From Candidatus Poribacteria bacterium (GTDB lineage: Bacteria > Poribacteria > WGA-4E > WGA-3G), in NCBI GenBank assembly GCA_026702755.1, contig JAPPBX010000090.1:1-64000 (forward strand): a DNA stretch of 64,000 nt. The letters are read 5' to 3'. Every line of letters starts with the position of its first letter. Position 1 is the first letter of the stretch. Below are positions 1 to 9,018 of the stretch, in pieces. The position numbers were made by a program, and so were the translations under genes. The notes beneath the pieces were generated by a model. That model was not told where the DNA came from and made no database searches. It saw nothing but the letters and a program-made list of their open reading frames with translations.

Positions 1-50
1 ACGCCCGTCTACATCCCCAAGCTAAAGCATGGGGTTTTGACGGGTAGATT
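1..50 (+). mobile_element. IS200/IS605-like terminal hairpin at window edge
   Basis: A nested hairpin is visible: outer stem CCCGTC (4-9) with GACGGG (39-44), inner stem CCCCA (15-19) with TGGGG (30-34). The inner 20 bases (15-34) are the exact reverse complement of 35562-35581, the left-end hairpin of the IsrB element, and the nested architecture resembles that element's right-end hairpin at 34333-34374. In the + frame the bases at 2-25 could encode the last codons of a gene (RPSTSPS, then TAA at 23-25), much as isrB stops inside its own end hairpin. I infer the end of a related element lying mostly upstream of the window; this is not proven. Confidence 0.5.
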
Positions 51-85
51 GATAATATCTAATTTTGAAATATATTGCAACCGTT

Positions 86-1900
86 TTAAAAGATCCCATT
101 TATAAACAAAACAGCGCGCGTCAGGTCTCCTTCCTGAAAACCGGTGGCGTAGAGGACATTCGTTTCGTCAATATAGGTGTACCGATTCTTGCCGAAGAAA
201 TGTGTGATTTCAAAATTCAAGCGGAACGTCCGGCTTAAGTCATAATGTAAACCCGCGCCCCAATCGGAGAGATTCGCGTTGAAGTCAAAGAATCGGAGAT
301 TGAAAGGGTCGAGGGCATCGTTTATGAAATCGAGGCGGATGAGGCTGAAGTATGCAAATGCCCGCGCCTCGCGATAATTATAAAGGCGGTGATCGCGTAT
401 CCATGTAAAGTCAATCTGGATCCGGTCATCCCAAGAGTTTTCAGTTGCCCTGTCATCTTGATTGAATCGTCCGCGAAAGTCTTCAAAATCTCGGGCGCGA
501 TAATAACTCGTATCGGTCATCCGAACGTAAGTGAGTCGATTGGATAATGCGATGCGATACGCCTCATTGAAATCGTAAGAGAAGATTAAATTTGCGTATG
601 CAGCATCTCGAATAATCTGTTCATCAAAATCGGATTTGGTATAGAGATCCGCGTCTAAATCATCCTGATTGTCAATTTCAACGTCGTGCAGATCGCGTGT
701 GTAGCGAAGTTTAAGCTCCGTCTGGAACATCGAAGATATCAAGGATGTCGTCGGTGCGTACTTCCTAAACCGCAATTTTGCTGGGTTCAGATAATAAAGG
801 TTTCCACTTCCGTCAATCCCTTTGAGTTGGAGAGCAACATCGGTTTCAACTTCTCGCCGAAACGGGATAAGCAATTTTTGTGTATACACACCCTCTGTCG
901 TAAATCGTTGGATACGTCGTAACCGGTAGCGAAACAACTTTGCATCATTACCATAGTATCGTATCGGATCGTCAAGTCGCCTCGGAAGCGTAGAAACGAA
1001 ATCCTTCAGGTACTTCGCCGTGTCAGCGACAAGGAGTGTTCCATCTGTCAATGCTGTTATTCGGAAAGGTGCTATAAATTTTCCAGATGCATCTCCGTAT
1101 TCACCGAAAGCGTTTAAGAACTTTCCATCGGAACTATATTTCAACACCCGATGCCCCTTCTCATCAACAATATACAGATTTCCGACTTTATCCACCGTCA
1201 TATCCGCCGGATGCATGAGGTGTCCCACCCCGGGTTGGGCGAGAGGGTATTGGGCAATCCGTTTGCCGTTCGCATCCAGTTTGACAACGGTTTTATTCGG
1301 GACATCGCTGTCGCAAACATAGAGATTGTCGTGAGCATCTATTGCTAACAAAAATGTCCGTTTCGTGTCGCCTTGTGGAATAATGAGCGCATAATTGCCA
1401 TCGGCATCCAAGCCGGGTGCAGCGGTTTCAAGTGTTTTTATTCGCTGGCTCAAATCTTGAATCGGGTAACTTGCGACAAATACGCCGTGTGCGTCAAATT
1501 TATGGATACACGGACCGTAGTTAAAGATTTTGGGCCCCGATGTTGTTTGGAGGTTAGGGTCCGAAATCTGCACGAACATCCAATCCATTACATAGATACT
1601 GCTATCCATGCCGACAGCAATAGCGGTAGGATTAATGAACCGAAACTCACTTCCCTTCTCCATCTGGATGTCAAATACAAATCTCCCAATTTCATTGAAC
1701 TTCTGAATTCGGAAGTTATCCGTATCCGTCACGTAGACGGCACCGTCAGGTCCAAATGCCATGAACAAGGTTTTCGCGAACTGTGCTTTGCTTTCCCCTT
1801 TTTCACCGAACTCGCCAACAAATTTGTATTCTTGTGCAGCAGGTACGTACACTGGAACAAGGAACAGCAGACAAAACGTTAGGTTTTTTAGGTTAAACAT
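86..1900 (-). CDS. Secreted NHL-repeat beta-propeller protein with C-terminal barrel-like region
   Basis: A 604-residue protein with a signal peptide (about 1-22, hydrophobic core then PAAQ). Residues about 25-340 hold NHL-type propeller blades, recognisable by repeated units of the form 'DGAVYVTDTDNFRIQKF', 'GNLYIVDEKGHRVLKY' and 'DNLYVCDSD'. From about residue 385 to the end the sequence alternates aromatic and polar residues and finishes in Phe, as outer-membrane beta-barrels do. I infer an extracellular or periplasmic propeller attached to an outer-membrane barrel. No ligand can be assigned. It lies 72 bases downstream of nusB on the same strand and has no clear Shine-Dalgarno sequence. 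Confidence 0.75.
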   Translation of the reverse strand: MFNLKNLTFCLLFLVPVYVPAAQEYKFVGEFGEKGESKAQFAKTLFMAFGPDGAVYVTDTDNFRIQKFNEIGRFVFDIQMEKGSEFRFINPTAIAVGMDSSIYVMDWMFVQISDPNLQTTSGPKIFNYGPCIHKFDAHGVFVASYPIQDLSQRIKTLETAAPGLDADGNYALIIPQGDTKRTFLLAIDAHDNLYVCDSDVPNKTVVKLDANGKRIAQYPLAQPGVGHLMHPADMTVDKVGNLYIVDEKGHRVLKYSSDGKFLNAFGEYGDASGKFIAPFRITALTDGTLLVADTAKYLKDFVSTLPRRLDDPIRYYGNDAKLFRYRLRRIQRFTTEGVYTQKLLIPFRREVETDVALQLKGIDGSGNLYYLNPAKLRFRKYAPTTSLISSMFQTELKLRYTRDLHDVEIDNQDDLDADLYTKSDFDEQIIRDAAYANLIFSYDFNEAYRIALSNRLTYVRMTDTSYYRARDFEDFRGRFNQDDRATENSWDDRIQIDFTWIRDHRLYNYREARAFAYFSLIRLDFINDALDPFNLRFFDFNANLSDWGAGLHYDLSRTFRLNFEITHFFGKNRYTYIDETNVLYATGFQEGDLTRAVLFINGIF

Positions 1901-1972
1901 TTGCTGGTTTCTACGCGCCTTTGGCCTTTCTTATTTTTTTTCGACATGCGGTCTGTTCTGTAATCAGATATT

Positions 1973-2392
1973 TTAGTCCTCAGGAACATCCGGTTGTTTT
2001 TTCCGTATACCGTCCAAGACACCGTTGATGAATTTTGGCGAATCCGGGGTGCTGTAGGATTTGGCAATTTCAATAGCCTCGTTAATTGAGGTCGCCGCAT
2101 CAATGTCACTGACATAGAGGATTTCATAGGTTGCACATCGTAGGATAGAAAGATCTACGACAGGCATTCGGTGGAGCTTCCAATTTTTGGATGTGTTTTG
2201 AAGTACTGTATCAATTGTTTCCAGATGGGCGGTGGTGCCCTCAACGAGTTGCGCTACAAATGGACGGAGGTCTACTGACGTGTCCTGGCTCTGCCAAAAC
2301 CGCTCAATGACAATTGACACCGGTGCGTCGGTGAGTTGAATTTGATACAGCATTTGCATCGCAACGATGCGAGATTGTCTACGAGAAGACAT
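1973..2392 (-). CDS. nusB: Transcription antitermination factor NusB
   Basis: 139 residues, the usual length for NusB, an RNA-binding all-helical protein that joins the NusB-S10-NusA-NusG antitermination complex on rRNA leaders. The N-terminal arginine-rich stretch (SSRRQSRIVAMQMLYQ) and the C-terminal signature region (ATSINEAIEIAKSY, then KFINGVLDGI) are characteristic. It stands alone with no ribH/ribE neighbour, unlike the common ribH-nusB arrangement. The next gene upstream (ggt) is divergent. Confidence 0.93.
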   Translation of the reverse strand: MSSRRQSRIVAMQMLYQIQLTDAPVSIVIERFWQSQDTSVDLRPFVAQLVEGTTAHLETIDTVLQNTSKNWKLHRMPVVDLSILRCATYEILYVSDIDAATSINEAIEIAKSYSTPDSPKFINGVLDGIRKKQPDVPED

Positions 2393-2785
2393 TACGAGTC
2401 CTGACTTTTCAAATCTAAATTGTTAACGTGTGAAGGATTTCCACTATAGACGCTCCCTGTATTATACAAGATTTTAGAGCGGATGTCAAACAAAAATAAT
2501 GGAAGAGACAGTCAGCCATCCGTGAGTAACCCCCTAAAGGAAAGCGTCTATCAATGGTAAATCGGAGCCAAGGAAAACCGAATAGTTCTTGAAAAATGTC
2601 GAAGTGGACAAAACTTCAAGTATAATCGCTGGTGAGATTTGAAAATCCACAAGAAAAAAGACGTTTTAATTGCAGATTTTACTGGTAAGTAAAAAAAAAG
2701 CAGATGCAATGTCTGAAATACTTGACAATTCTGTCAAAAACTTTTAAAATGCCACGTATTAGCCTTCAACGAAAGGAAAGGACTT
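2393..2785. other. Intergenic region between nusB and ggt
   Basis: 393 bases between divergent genes. The right end carries the ggt promoter (2722-2750). In the rest (2393-2715) I see AT-rich sequence without a convincing open frame, RNA gene or repeat; the nusB promoter should lie in its left part but no clear hexamer pair stands out. Confidence 0.6.
2722..2750 (+). promoter_or_regulatory. Sigma70-type promoter of ggt with overlapping palindrome
   Basis: TTGACA at 2722-2727, exactly 17 bases of spacer, then TAAAAT at 2745-2750; the GTG start of ggt follows 35 bases later. The -35 box forms one arm of a perfect palindrome TTGACA-ATTC-TGTCAA (2722-2737), which could be an operator. The regulator is unknown. 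Confidence 0.75.
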
Positions 2786-4387
2786 GTGAATTCATACAAA
2801 AAAGACTATGGTACTGTTGCTGGACCACACCCTCGCACCGCACAGGCAGGGTTTGAAATGCTGCTTGCCGGTGGGAACGCCGTTGATGCCGCTGTGGCTG
2901 CTGCCTTTACGGAGGGTGTCGTGGAACCTTCGCATAACGGTATAGCGGGATACGGTGGTTGCGCGCTTATCTATCGCAGGAAAACGGAAGATGTCATCGC
3001 TATAGATTACAACACAGCAGCACCTGCTGCTGCCTCCGAAGATATGTTTACGATCGAAAATGCTCCCGATGTACCCGCAGGTTACCGAGTGCCGGGCCGC
3101 GTAAACGTTCACGGTCCATTATCTATCGGGGTGCCGGGCGTTGTTGCTGGCTTGTGTTTGGCATTAGAGGAGTTTGGGAGTCTGCCTCTCGCGGATGTAC
3201 TCCGCCCTGCTATCAACTCTGCACGCCACGGCTATGCACCGAACAGTGCGAACCGCGGTGGGATAGCAGGGAATGCGGAACGATGGAAACAGGACTTCCC
3301 AGAAACGGCACGGGTTTTTCTCAAAAATGGGAAACCACCGCAGAAAGGGGAAAGACTCACCAATCCTGAACTTGCTCGAACTTTGGAGGCGGTCGCTGAA
3401 GGTGGATCTGCTGCGTTCTATGAAGGCGCAATTGCCGAAACAATCGCAAATCACATTCAGGAACTCGGCGGATGTTTAACCTCGGATGATCTGCAGAATT
3501 ACCGTCCTTTTACCACACAACCTTACAAAATCGAGTATCGCGGCTACTCGGTCTATACAGCACCGCTCGGTGCCGGTGGACTGACGACCCTACAGATGCT
3601 CCGATTAATAGAGGAATTTGATCTGACGGCGATGTCCCTTCCTGAAAGGTTTCACCTCTTTGCTGAAGCGATGAAAGTTTGCTGGCCCGAAAGGCTCCGT
3701 CGATTCGGTGACCCGCGCGTCGTTGACATAGACATTGAAACAGAACTCTCGGATAGTCTCACGGCTACACTCAGCGCAAAACTGAAGGCGGGACTTGAAT
3801 CCCCGCAACCCGGAGAAGTCGTCTATCATGAACCGATGAATTGCACAAGTCATATCTCCACGGCGGATGCACAAGGGAATATGGTATCGCTAACGCAAAC
3901 GCACGGTGGCGGATTCGGTTCAATGGTGACGGTACCAGGAACAGGTTTGCTCTTCGGACACGGTGTTGGACGCTTTGACCCAAGACCTGGACTTGCGAAC
4001 TCTGTCGGACCTGGAAAACGCCCGCTCCATAATATGGCTCCGTTTCTCGCCACGCGAGAGGGTATGCCTTTTGCTACCTACGGTATACCGGGTGGCAGGA
4101 CCATTCCAAATAACCAGCTTAACATCAGCGTCAGTCTTTTTGACCTACAAGTGCCAATCCAAAAGGCATTAGACGCACCGAGACTTCATACCGATGGTGC
4201 TGAACCGATCCAGGTCGAACCACGTGCGGGTGAAGAAACGCTGAAAGCATTGCGGGACTTGGGGCACGAAATCACAGCAAGTGCGGGGATCGGTGGACCG
4301 GGACACGGTATTCGTCTCTGGGAAAATGGGACTTACCAAGATGGCGGCACGGATCCACGAGGCGAAGGAAAAGTGATGGCGAAATAA
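2786..4387 (+). CDS. ggt: Gamma-glutamyltransferase family protein
   Basis: 533 residues, N-terminal-nucleophile hydrolase fold. GGTs are made as a precursor that cleaves itself before a Thr, which then transfers or hydrolyses gamma-glutamyl groups (for example of glutathione). The region CTSHISTADAQGNMVSLTQT matches the small-subunit start, placing the nucleophile at about Thr354. The N-terminal GGNAVDAAVAAAF and GYGGCALIY blocks fit the family. No signal peptide is visible, unlike periplasmic E. coli Ggt, so a cytoplasmic acylase-type homologue is possible. The start is GTG with AAAGGAAAGGA upstream. First gene of a forward cluster; the SDR follows 14 bases later. Confidence 0.9.
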   Translation: MNSYKKDYGTVAGPHPRTAQAGFEMLLAGGNAVDAAVAAAFTEGVVEPSHNGIAGYGGCALIYRRKTEDVIAIDYNTAAPAAASEDMFTIENAPDVPAGYRVPGRVNVHGPLSIGVPGVVAGLCLALEEFGSLPLADVLRPAINSARHGYAPNSANRGGIAGNAERWKQDFPETARVFLKNGKPPQKGERLTNPELARTLEAVAEGGSAAFYEGAIAETIANHIQELGGCLTSDDLQNYRPFTTQPYKIEYRGYSVYTAPLGAGGLTTLQMLRLIEEFDLTAMSLPERFHLFAEAMKVCWPERLRRFGDPRVVDIDIETELSDSLTATLSAKLKAGLESPQPGEVVYHEPMNCTSHISTADAQGNMVSLTQTHGGGFGSMVTVPGTGLLFGHGVGRFDPRPGLANSVGPGKRPLHNMAPFLATREGMPFATYGIPGGRTIPNNQLNISVSLFDLQVPIQKALDAPRLHTDGAEPIQVEPRAGEETLKALRDLGHEITASAGIGGPGHGIRLWENGTYQDGGTDPRGEGKVMAK

Positions 4388-4401
4388 TAGGAGATCTAAC
4401 A

Positions 4402-5190
4402 ATGGTTTTTCGCGAGGATGCCCTCGCAGGAGTGCATATCGTAATTTCGGGTGGGTGTGGTGCGATTGGGCTTGGAATCGTCAAAAAATTGATGGCACAC
4501 GGGGCGGACGTAACGGTAAACGACATTCTGTCAAATCAACAGGCAACAGACCGGCTCGGTCAAAACGGCCTTGACATAGAGAAAATAAACTACGTTAAGG
4601 CAGATCTAACGGACACCGATGAAACCGACATGTTGGTAAATGGCGCACGCGAAAGGTTCGGACCTATCCATGTCGCGTTGTGTCATATCGGTATGGTAAT
4701 TCCGAAACCCTTGTTGGAATACAGAGCAGAAGAGTGGGATGAGACAATGGCGGTCAATGCCCGAACGGCGTTTTTATTCGGCAGTGCTGCATCCCGTTCA
4801 ATGCTTGAAGATGGTGTTAAAGGACAACTCATTTTTACGACATCTTGGGTTGCTGATGTGCCGTGGCCAGAGATTGGCCCCTATAACGCAAGCAAGGCTG
4901 CGATGAAACAGTTAATGCGCTCCTTTGCGCGTGAATTAGCAGACAAAGGCATTCGCGCAAATGCGGTCGCGCCGGGAATCGTCAGCGTTGGACTTGCAAA
5001 ACAACAGTGGGATACGGATCCAATCTACCGCGCCCGGGCACAGAAAGCGATTCCACTCGGCGTTATGCAACCGCTTGATTCGGTGGCAAACGCCTTTCTA
5101 TTTTTGTGTAGTCCTGCTGCAGATTATATGACTGGGACAACGCTGCTCGTAGATGGCGGCTGTAGCCTGTACCCAATGGATGACGCATAG
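4402..5190 (+). CDS. Short-chain dehydrogenase/reductase
   Basis: 262 residues, classical SDR. The NAD(P)-binding glycine motif GGCGAIGLG lies at residues 17-25, the active-site Tyr-x3-Lys at Tyr161/Lys165 (YNASK), and the Ser/Thr of the catalytic set in FTTSW before it. The C-terminal MTGTTLLVDGG is typical. An upstream GGAGATCT acts as ribosome-binding site. Being 14 bases after ggt, it is probably co-transcribed. The substrate (sugar, polyol or hydroxy acid) cannot be read from sequence. Confidence 0.9.
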   Translation: MVFREDALAGVHIVISGGCGAIGLGIVKKLMAHGADVTVNDILSNQQATDRLGQNGLDIEKINYVKADLTDTDETDMLVNGARERFGPIHVALCHIGMVIPKPLLEYRAEEWDETMAVNARTAFLFGSAASRSMLEDGVKGQLIFTTSWVADVPWPEIGPYNASKAAMKQLMRSFARELADKGIRANAVAPGIVSVGLAKQQWDTDPIYRARAQKAIPLGVMQPLDSVANAFLFLCSPAADYMTGTTLLVDGGCSLYPMDDA

Positions 5191-5394
5191 GTATCATACA
5201 GGATAAGTAAAACAAATTTTTCGTGTGATTTAGCAAGTGGGCTTCGGTGCCAGATGGTTCTGGTTTATTCCGAAACCAAAGCCTGGGGCCGAACTCCTTC
5301 AGAAGTGATGGCACCAATCGGAAAATTTCAGGAGCGTTTTCTGATACGATTTCAATTTTGTGTTTTGTAAGAGACACGAAAAAATGGAGACATT

Positions 5395-5721
5395 ATGTCA
5401 CAATTTGTAAAAGCCGCGACAACCGACCAGATTCAGCCCGGTAAATGTCTCGGTGTGAAAGTTGAAGGCGTTTTCATCGGCATCTACAATGTAAAGGGTG
5501 AATACTACGCCATGAACAATATCTGCCCTCACCTCGGTGGTGTTTTGAGTTACGGCTTTTTAGACAATAACTGTGTTACCTGTCCACTTCACATGTGGGA
5601 ATTCGACGTGACAACAGGTGAATGCGTGTGGCCAGGTGAAGAAAAATTACCCACCTATGCTGTTAAGGTAGAGGGTGAAGATATTCTCGTAGATGTCGAA
5701 ACACCTCTCCAAGCGAGTTAG
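5395..5721 (+). CDS. Rieske [2Fe-2S] domain protein (ferredoxin/NirD-like)
   Basis: 108 residues forming a single Rieske domain. The cluster ligands are CPH (in NICPHLGG) and CPLH (in VTCPLHMWEFD), giving the C-x-H...C-x2-H pattern. Such small soluble proteins serve as electron carriers for ring- or alkyl-hydroxylating oxygenases or as nitrite reductase small subunits. No oxygenase or nirB is next to it here, so its partner is unknown. It sits between the SDR and an epimerase in the same direction. Confidence 0.9.
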   Translation: MSQFVKAATTDQIQPGKCLGVKVEGVFIGIYNVKGEYYAMNNICPHLGGVLSYGFLDNNCVTCPLHMWEFDVTTGECVWPGEEKLPTYAVKVEGEDILVDVETPLQAS

Positions 5722-5736
5722 CACTATTTGGATAAG

Positions 5737-5760
5737 GGGCGCGGTCGTGCGATCGCGCCC
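5737..5760 (+). terminator. Strong intergenic hairpin after the Rieske gene
   Basis: GGGCGCGGTC (5737-5746), loop GTGC, GATCGCGCCC (5751-5760): a 10-bp stem with one G-U pair. There is no T-run, so it is more likely an mRNA-stabilising or attenuating hairpin between the Rieske gene and the epimerase than a complete intrinsic terminator. Confidence 0.5.
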
Positions 5761-5782
5761 ATTGAAGAAAAGGAGAAAAATT

Positions 5783-6730
5783 ATGGCGTATCTGCTCACC
5801 GGTGGCATGGGATGCATCGGTACTTATGTCATCCGCGACCTGTTGGCAGCCGGTGAAAAGGTAGTTGTTTACGATTTTGCTTACGACCTAACCATTCCAA
5901 AGATGGTCCTCACGGACGAACAGATTGAAGGGTTCACCTTTGTGCAGGGTGACATTACGGACCTACCGCACATCTTACGGACTATCCAAGAACACGAAAT
6001 TGATCAAGTTATTCATCTCGCCTCATGGCAGGTACCGGCGTGCAATGCAAATCCACCGGAAGCGTTAAAGGTAGTCTGTGAAGGCACGATCAATATATTG
6101 GAAGCGGCGCGTATTTTCAAACTCAAACGTGTTGTTTGGGCAAGTAGCGTCGCTGTCTTCGGCGCACCAGAGGATTACAATCACGAACAAATCCTCAACG
6201 ATGCCCCACACTATCCTAAGTTCATCTACGGTGCGTGTAAATCCCTCAATGAAAAATACGCGACGCACTATTTCGATGCTTATGGCGTTGATTCAATCGG
6301 ACTTCGGTTTACTGCTGTCTATGGTGTCGGTAGAACGCGCGGAATGAGTTCGTTCACGACACAGATGATCGAGGCGGTGGCAATGGGTGAACCACATACG
6401 TGTCCATTTGGTGATGATGCAGTGGATTGGCAGTATGTGGAGGATGTCTCCCGTTCAATCGTCATGGCATGCACCTGCCCGACAACACAGACACGCGTTT
6501 TCAACGTAAAGGGTGGCATCCGACCGGTCAAAGAAGGGGTGGCATATCTCAAAACGCTGGTCCCAGATGCTGAAATTACGTTAGAACCCGGTGTGTTCGG
6601 CATCTCATGGGATTATGACGCAACACCTATTGCTGAAGAAGTGGGATTTGTTCCGGCTTACACTATGGAACAGGGGATTCTGAAAACGTTGAACCGTTTT
6701 AGAGAGCGGGCAGGATTAGCACAGATATGA
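5783..6730 (+). CDS. NAD-dependent epimerase/dehydratase (extended SDR)
   Basis: 315 residues from the ATG at 5783, chosen because AAGGAG lies 7 bases upstream; an open frame extends further but the Rossmann motif starts right after this Met (LLTGGMGCIGTYV). The active site has Ser in WASSVAVFG and Tyr-x3-Lys in YGACKSLNEK. These match UDP-glucose 4-epimerase-like enzymes acting on nucleotide sugars or related substrates. Last gene of the forward cluster, ended by a hairpin at 6736. Confidence 0.88.
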   Translation: MAYLLTGGMGCIGTYVIRDLLAAGEKVVVYDFAYDLTIPKMVLTDEQIEGFTFVQGDITDLPHILRTIQEHEIDQVIHLASWQVPACNANPPEALKVVCEGTINILEAARIFKLKRVVWASSVAVFGAPEDYNHEQILNDAPHYPKFIYGACKSLNEKYATHYFDAYGVDSIGLRFTAVYGVGRTRGMSSFTTQMIEAVAMGEPHTCPFGDDAVDWQYVEDVSRSIVMACTCPTTQTRVFNVKGGIRPVKEGVAYLKTLVPDAEITLEPGVFGISWDYDATPIAEEVGFVPAYTMEQGILKTLNRFRERAGLAQI

Positions 6731-6735
6731 TTGTA

Positions 6736-6754
6736 GGGCGGAACATGTCCGCCC
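6736..6754 (+). terminator. Hairpin downstream of epimerase
   Basis: GGGCGGA / TCCGCCC with a five-base loop ends the forward cluster and faces the convergent gene at 6795. It lacks a T-run. A similar GGGCGGAC hairpin with a T-run occurs at 22506. Confidence 0.5.
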
Positions 6755-6794
6755 ATTAAGCAATGAAAAATGCTTGTGCTGTCTGATTCTCAAA

Positions 6795-7484
6795 CTAATA
6801 ATACTTTTTCATCTGTGCCCAAGTGACAGCCAATTTTCCTCGAGCATCAACAGATAGAACCCGTTCCCAAGGAATATTATTCCCCTTGGAATCCGCTTGG
6901 TGTATATCATCAAAGTTCGGATGTCCCCATCCGCCGCTGTTGTTATCAATAACAACGATTTGAGCCGTCTTACCTTTAAATTCAGAGACATCCCATTCTT
7001 TCCGAGTCATTGTTTCGGTAGCATTCCCAGTTGCGGTCAGTACAACCTTGCCTTTAATTTCAAGATTAACACAACATGGAGCAGGGGCTTTATCCCAAGG
7101 ATGGTTTCCACCACCAATAAGGAAATTCATCGTTTCGCCTATAATGGTGAACTCAATTGAGGTCAGGGTGCCCTGAGGTCCATCGCCTTGCGTTTGACCT
7201 GGATTCTGTCCGAGTTTCTTCCCTTTATCCGGTCCCTGGAACTTTTCATACAAACCTAACCACCAATCTCCCTGATGTTGAGAGGGTTGCCCACGGTTTC
7301 GTGCCGTTGGATTATCTCCCCAAGTGGGTTGGAAATCGAATGCCTCTCCTTCTTTCTCCCAATCGGTGAGGTCTCCTGTCTCAAAATCGTTGTTAAACGC
7401 TCGTGCCGAGGCGATGTCAATAGGCAGAGCGAACAGTATCAGGAAGATGGACGGAACCATGAATAAGAAACATATTTTTTTCAT
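6795..7484 (-). CDS. Secreted protein with conserved GKLxxTW C-terminal tail
   Basis: 229 residues from the ATG at 7484 (AGAAGGAGA upstream), starting with a clear signal peptide (MKKICFLF, hydrophobic core, SARA cleavage site). The mature part starts FNNDFETGDLTDWEKEG and contains GGWGHPNFDDIH, typical of carbohydrate-binding-like jelly-roll domains in secreted proteins. It ends with the tail GKLAVTWAQMK, which recurs in two other secreted proteins here (29330-30785 and 48135-48917). Function unknown; probably an exported, surface-associated binding protein. Confidence 0.75.
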   Translation of the reverse strand: MKKICFLFMVPSIFLILFALPIDIASARAFNNDFETGDLTDWEKEGEAFDFQPTWGDNPTARNRGQPSQHQGDWWLGLYEKFQGPDKGKKLGQNPGQTQGDGPQGTLTSIEFTIIGETMNFLIGGGNHPWDKAPAPCCVNLEIKGKVVLTATGNATETMTRKEWDVSEFKGKTAQIVVIDNNSGGWGHPNFDDIHQADSKGNNIPWERVLSVDARGKLAVTWAQMKKYY

Positions 7485-7633
7485 AAGATGTGTCTCCTTC
7501 TGTTTCTGAAAAATTGTATGCTTCAGGCTATTCGCGCTCACCTGTGAACATACGTTTGAAAGTCGAACAACATCATCGTTTTTCATGATACACTATTATG
7601 CAAACAAGGTCAAGAAGATTGCGAGTTTAGGCA

Positions 7634-8311
7634 TCACGAAAAGATGTCCCACAGAATCCCAAAAATTCCTCCTAAAATCGAAACAACCCCAACAATCAGG
7701 GTACACTTTCCAACGAACTCTTCCATTGAAGTAGCAGCCAATTTCCTAATGACGAGACGTGCCCAAGTTGTTAATGCACAACCGTTCAAAAGAAATTCCA
7801 TTGCCTGTTCCCAGTCTGCGATTTCGCGAGTTACACCGAAAACGAGGGCATCCCTTATTGCAAGGGCATCAGAAGTGAGCGAATACCCAGCCGCAGCAGC
7901 GACGAGAATTGCGCTAATAGACAAAGAACGGGTTACAGGAGATATGTTCAGGACAATGTAAACCCATATTAAAATTGCCAGATTCTCGAAAGCCGAAGGT
8001 AACCACTGGACCCACTCCCATTGACTCACATCTGGAAAATTGGGGAACTGACGTTCTAATAGGTTAGCCAGCCCCACCCCTCCAATACCACACCCTAAAA
8101 CAAACATAACATAGCAACCAAAAAATACAGAACGAGGCACACGCGGAATACCGAGCACCATTAAACCTGAAAAAGCCACGGCAACACCAGTGCAAATCAA
8201 TAAGAAAGCACTGTCGCTATCCGATGGAATTGCCATAGTCCCGAAAATCAATGGATTCAGGACTATTGTTTTCCATGTTATTTTCGATACTTTTTCTATC
8301 TTATCAAACAT
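7634..8311 (-). CDS. Hypothetical multi-pass membrane protein
   Basis: 225 residues with about five to six hydrophobic segments (for example AFLLICTGVAVAFSGLMVLGI and the C-terminal LIVGVVSILGGIFGILW). No known motif recognised. It stands alone on the reverse strand between the secreted protein and the methyltransferase. The coding frame is supported by length and regular hydrophobic patterning only. Confidence 0.6.
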   Translation of the reverse strand: MFDKIEKVSKITWKTIVLNPLIFGTMAIPSDSDSAFLLICTGVAVAFSGLMVLGIPRVPRSVFFGCYVMFVLGCGIGGVGLANLLERQFPNFPDVSQWEWVQWLPSAFENLAILIWVYIVLNISPVTRSLSISAILVAAAAGYSLTSDALAIRDALVFGVTREIADWEQAMEFLLNGCALTTWARLVIRKLAATSMEEFVGKCTLIVGVVSILGGIFGILWDIFS

Positions 8312-8424
8312 TGCGTTTCTTTTACCGAAAAGTTACTGCATCAATTAGTCATGGTTATTGACATCTTTTTTAAATCTGCAGCGTACAGTGTTTCAAGTCT
8401 TATGCGGAAAACACACCTGAATAT

Positions 8425-9015
8425 CTAAAACAGATTAGTACTTTGTCTCGCGAAAATTAACCCGACAACGCAGACGATCGCCGTTAAGGTCCGCTTTTCA
8501 CTTTTTATAGCGCGTGCGAAACAAAAATCGTGTGGAGACGCATCTGGATAGGAATGAAACTGAGGGATCAAGCGAGGCACACGTTCCTGATATGTTTGAT
8601 AGATGGGTCCACAAGACTCCAGCAAATATGCCTCTTCGACAGCAATAATCGGGAGATATTGGAAGAAATAACCAACAATCAGCACGGCAACAAGCCAATA
8701 GACATTCGCGACGAGACAGACACCGAGGCTGAGCAGGAAGTTACCGAGATAAAGGGGGTTACGGACGTATGAATATGGACCCGTTGTGACGAGGTCGCGG
8801 GCAGCACCGAGGGTTCTGGCACGGGTGGATGCACCCGCATATCCGACTGCCCATATCCGAAGAAATTCACCTGCAGCAATAAAAAGCAAGCCAGTTGCGA
8901 CCGTGTACCACACCGGAGCTGCGAAATAGAGCAGGGCAAAAATAAAGGGAATAGGCGTAAAACTGCGGATTTTGAAGAAAAAGTTGCCGATTTTTCTAAT
9001 TTTCCTTGTTCCCAC
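8425..9015 (-). CDS. Isoprenylcysteine carboxyl methyltransferase/PEMT-family membrane methyltransferase
   Basis: 196 residues with several membrane spans. The block GPYSYVRNPLYLGNFLL, followed by EEAYLLESCGPIYQTYQERVPR, is the SAM-binding signature shared by ICMT and phospholipid/isoprenoid methyltransferases. Substrate in bacteria is usually unknown; a lipid is likely. The start is 3 bases after the stop of the LptG-like gene, so it is co-transcribed with two LPS-transport permeases, which favours a role in envelope lipid modification (inference). Confidence 0.82.
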   Translation of the reverse strand: MGTRKIRKIGNFFFKIRSFTPIPFIFALLYFAAPVWYTVATGLLFIAAGEFLRIWAVGYAGASTRARTLGAARDLVTTGPYSYVRNPLYLGNFLLSLGVCLVANVYWLVAVLIVGYFFQYLPIIAVEEAYLLESCGPIYQTYQERVPRLIPQFHSYPDASPHDFCFARAIKSEKRTLTAIVCVVGLIFARQSTNLF

Positions 9016-9018
9016 ATC

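Noticed and set aside
1373-1882. A 169-codon + strand frame
   Set aside because: Lies fully opposite the NHL-propeller gene, which has clear blade repeats.
5693-5782. Longer start for the epimerase
   Set aside because: Those 30 codons run over the Rieske gene's end and the hairpin; the glycine motif starts directly after the ATG at 5783, which has a good ribosome-binding site.
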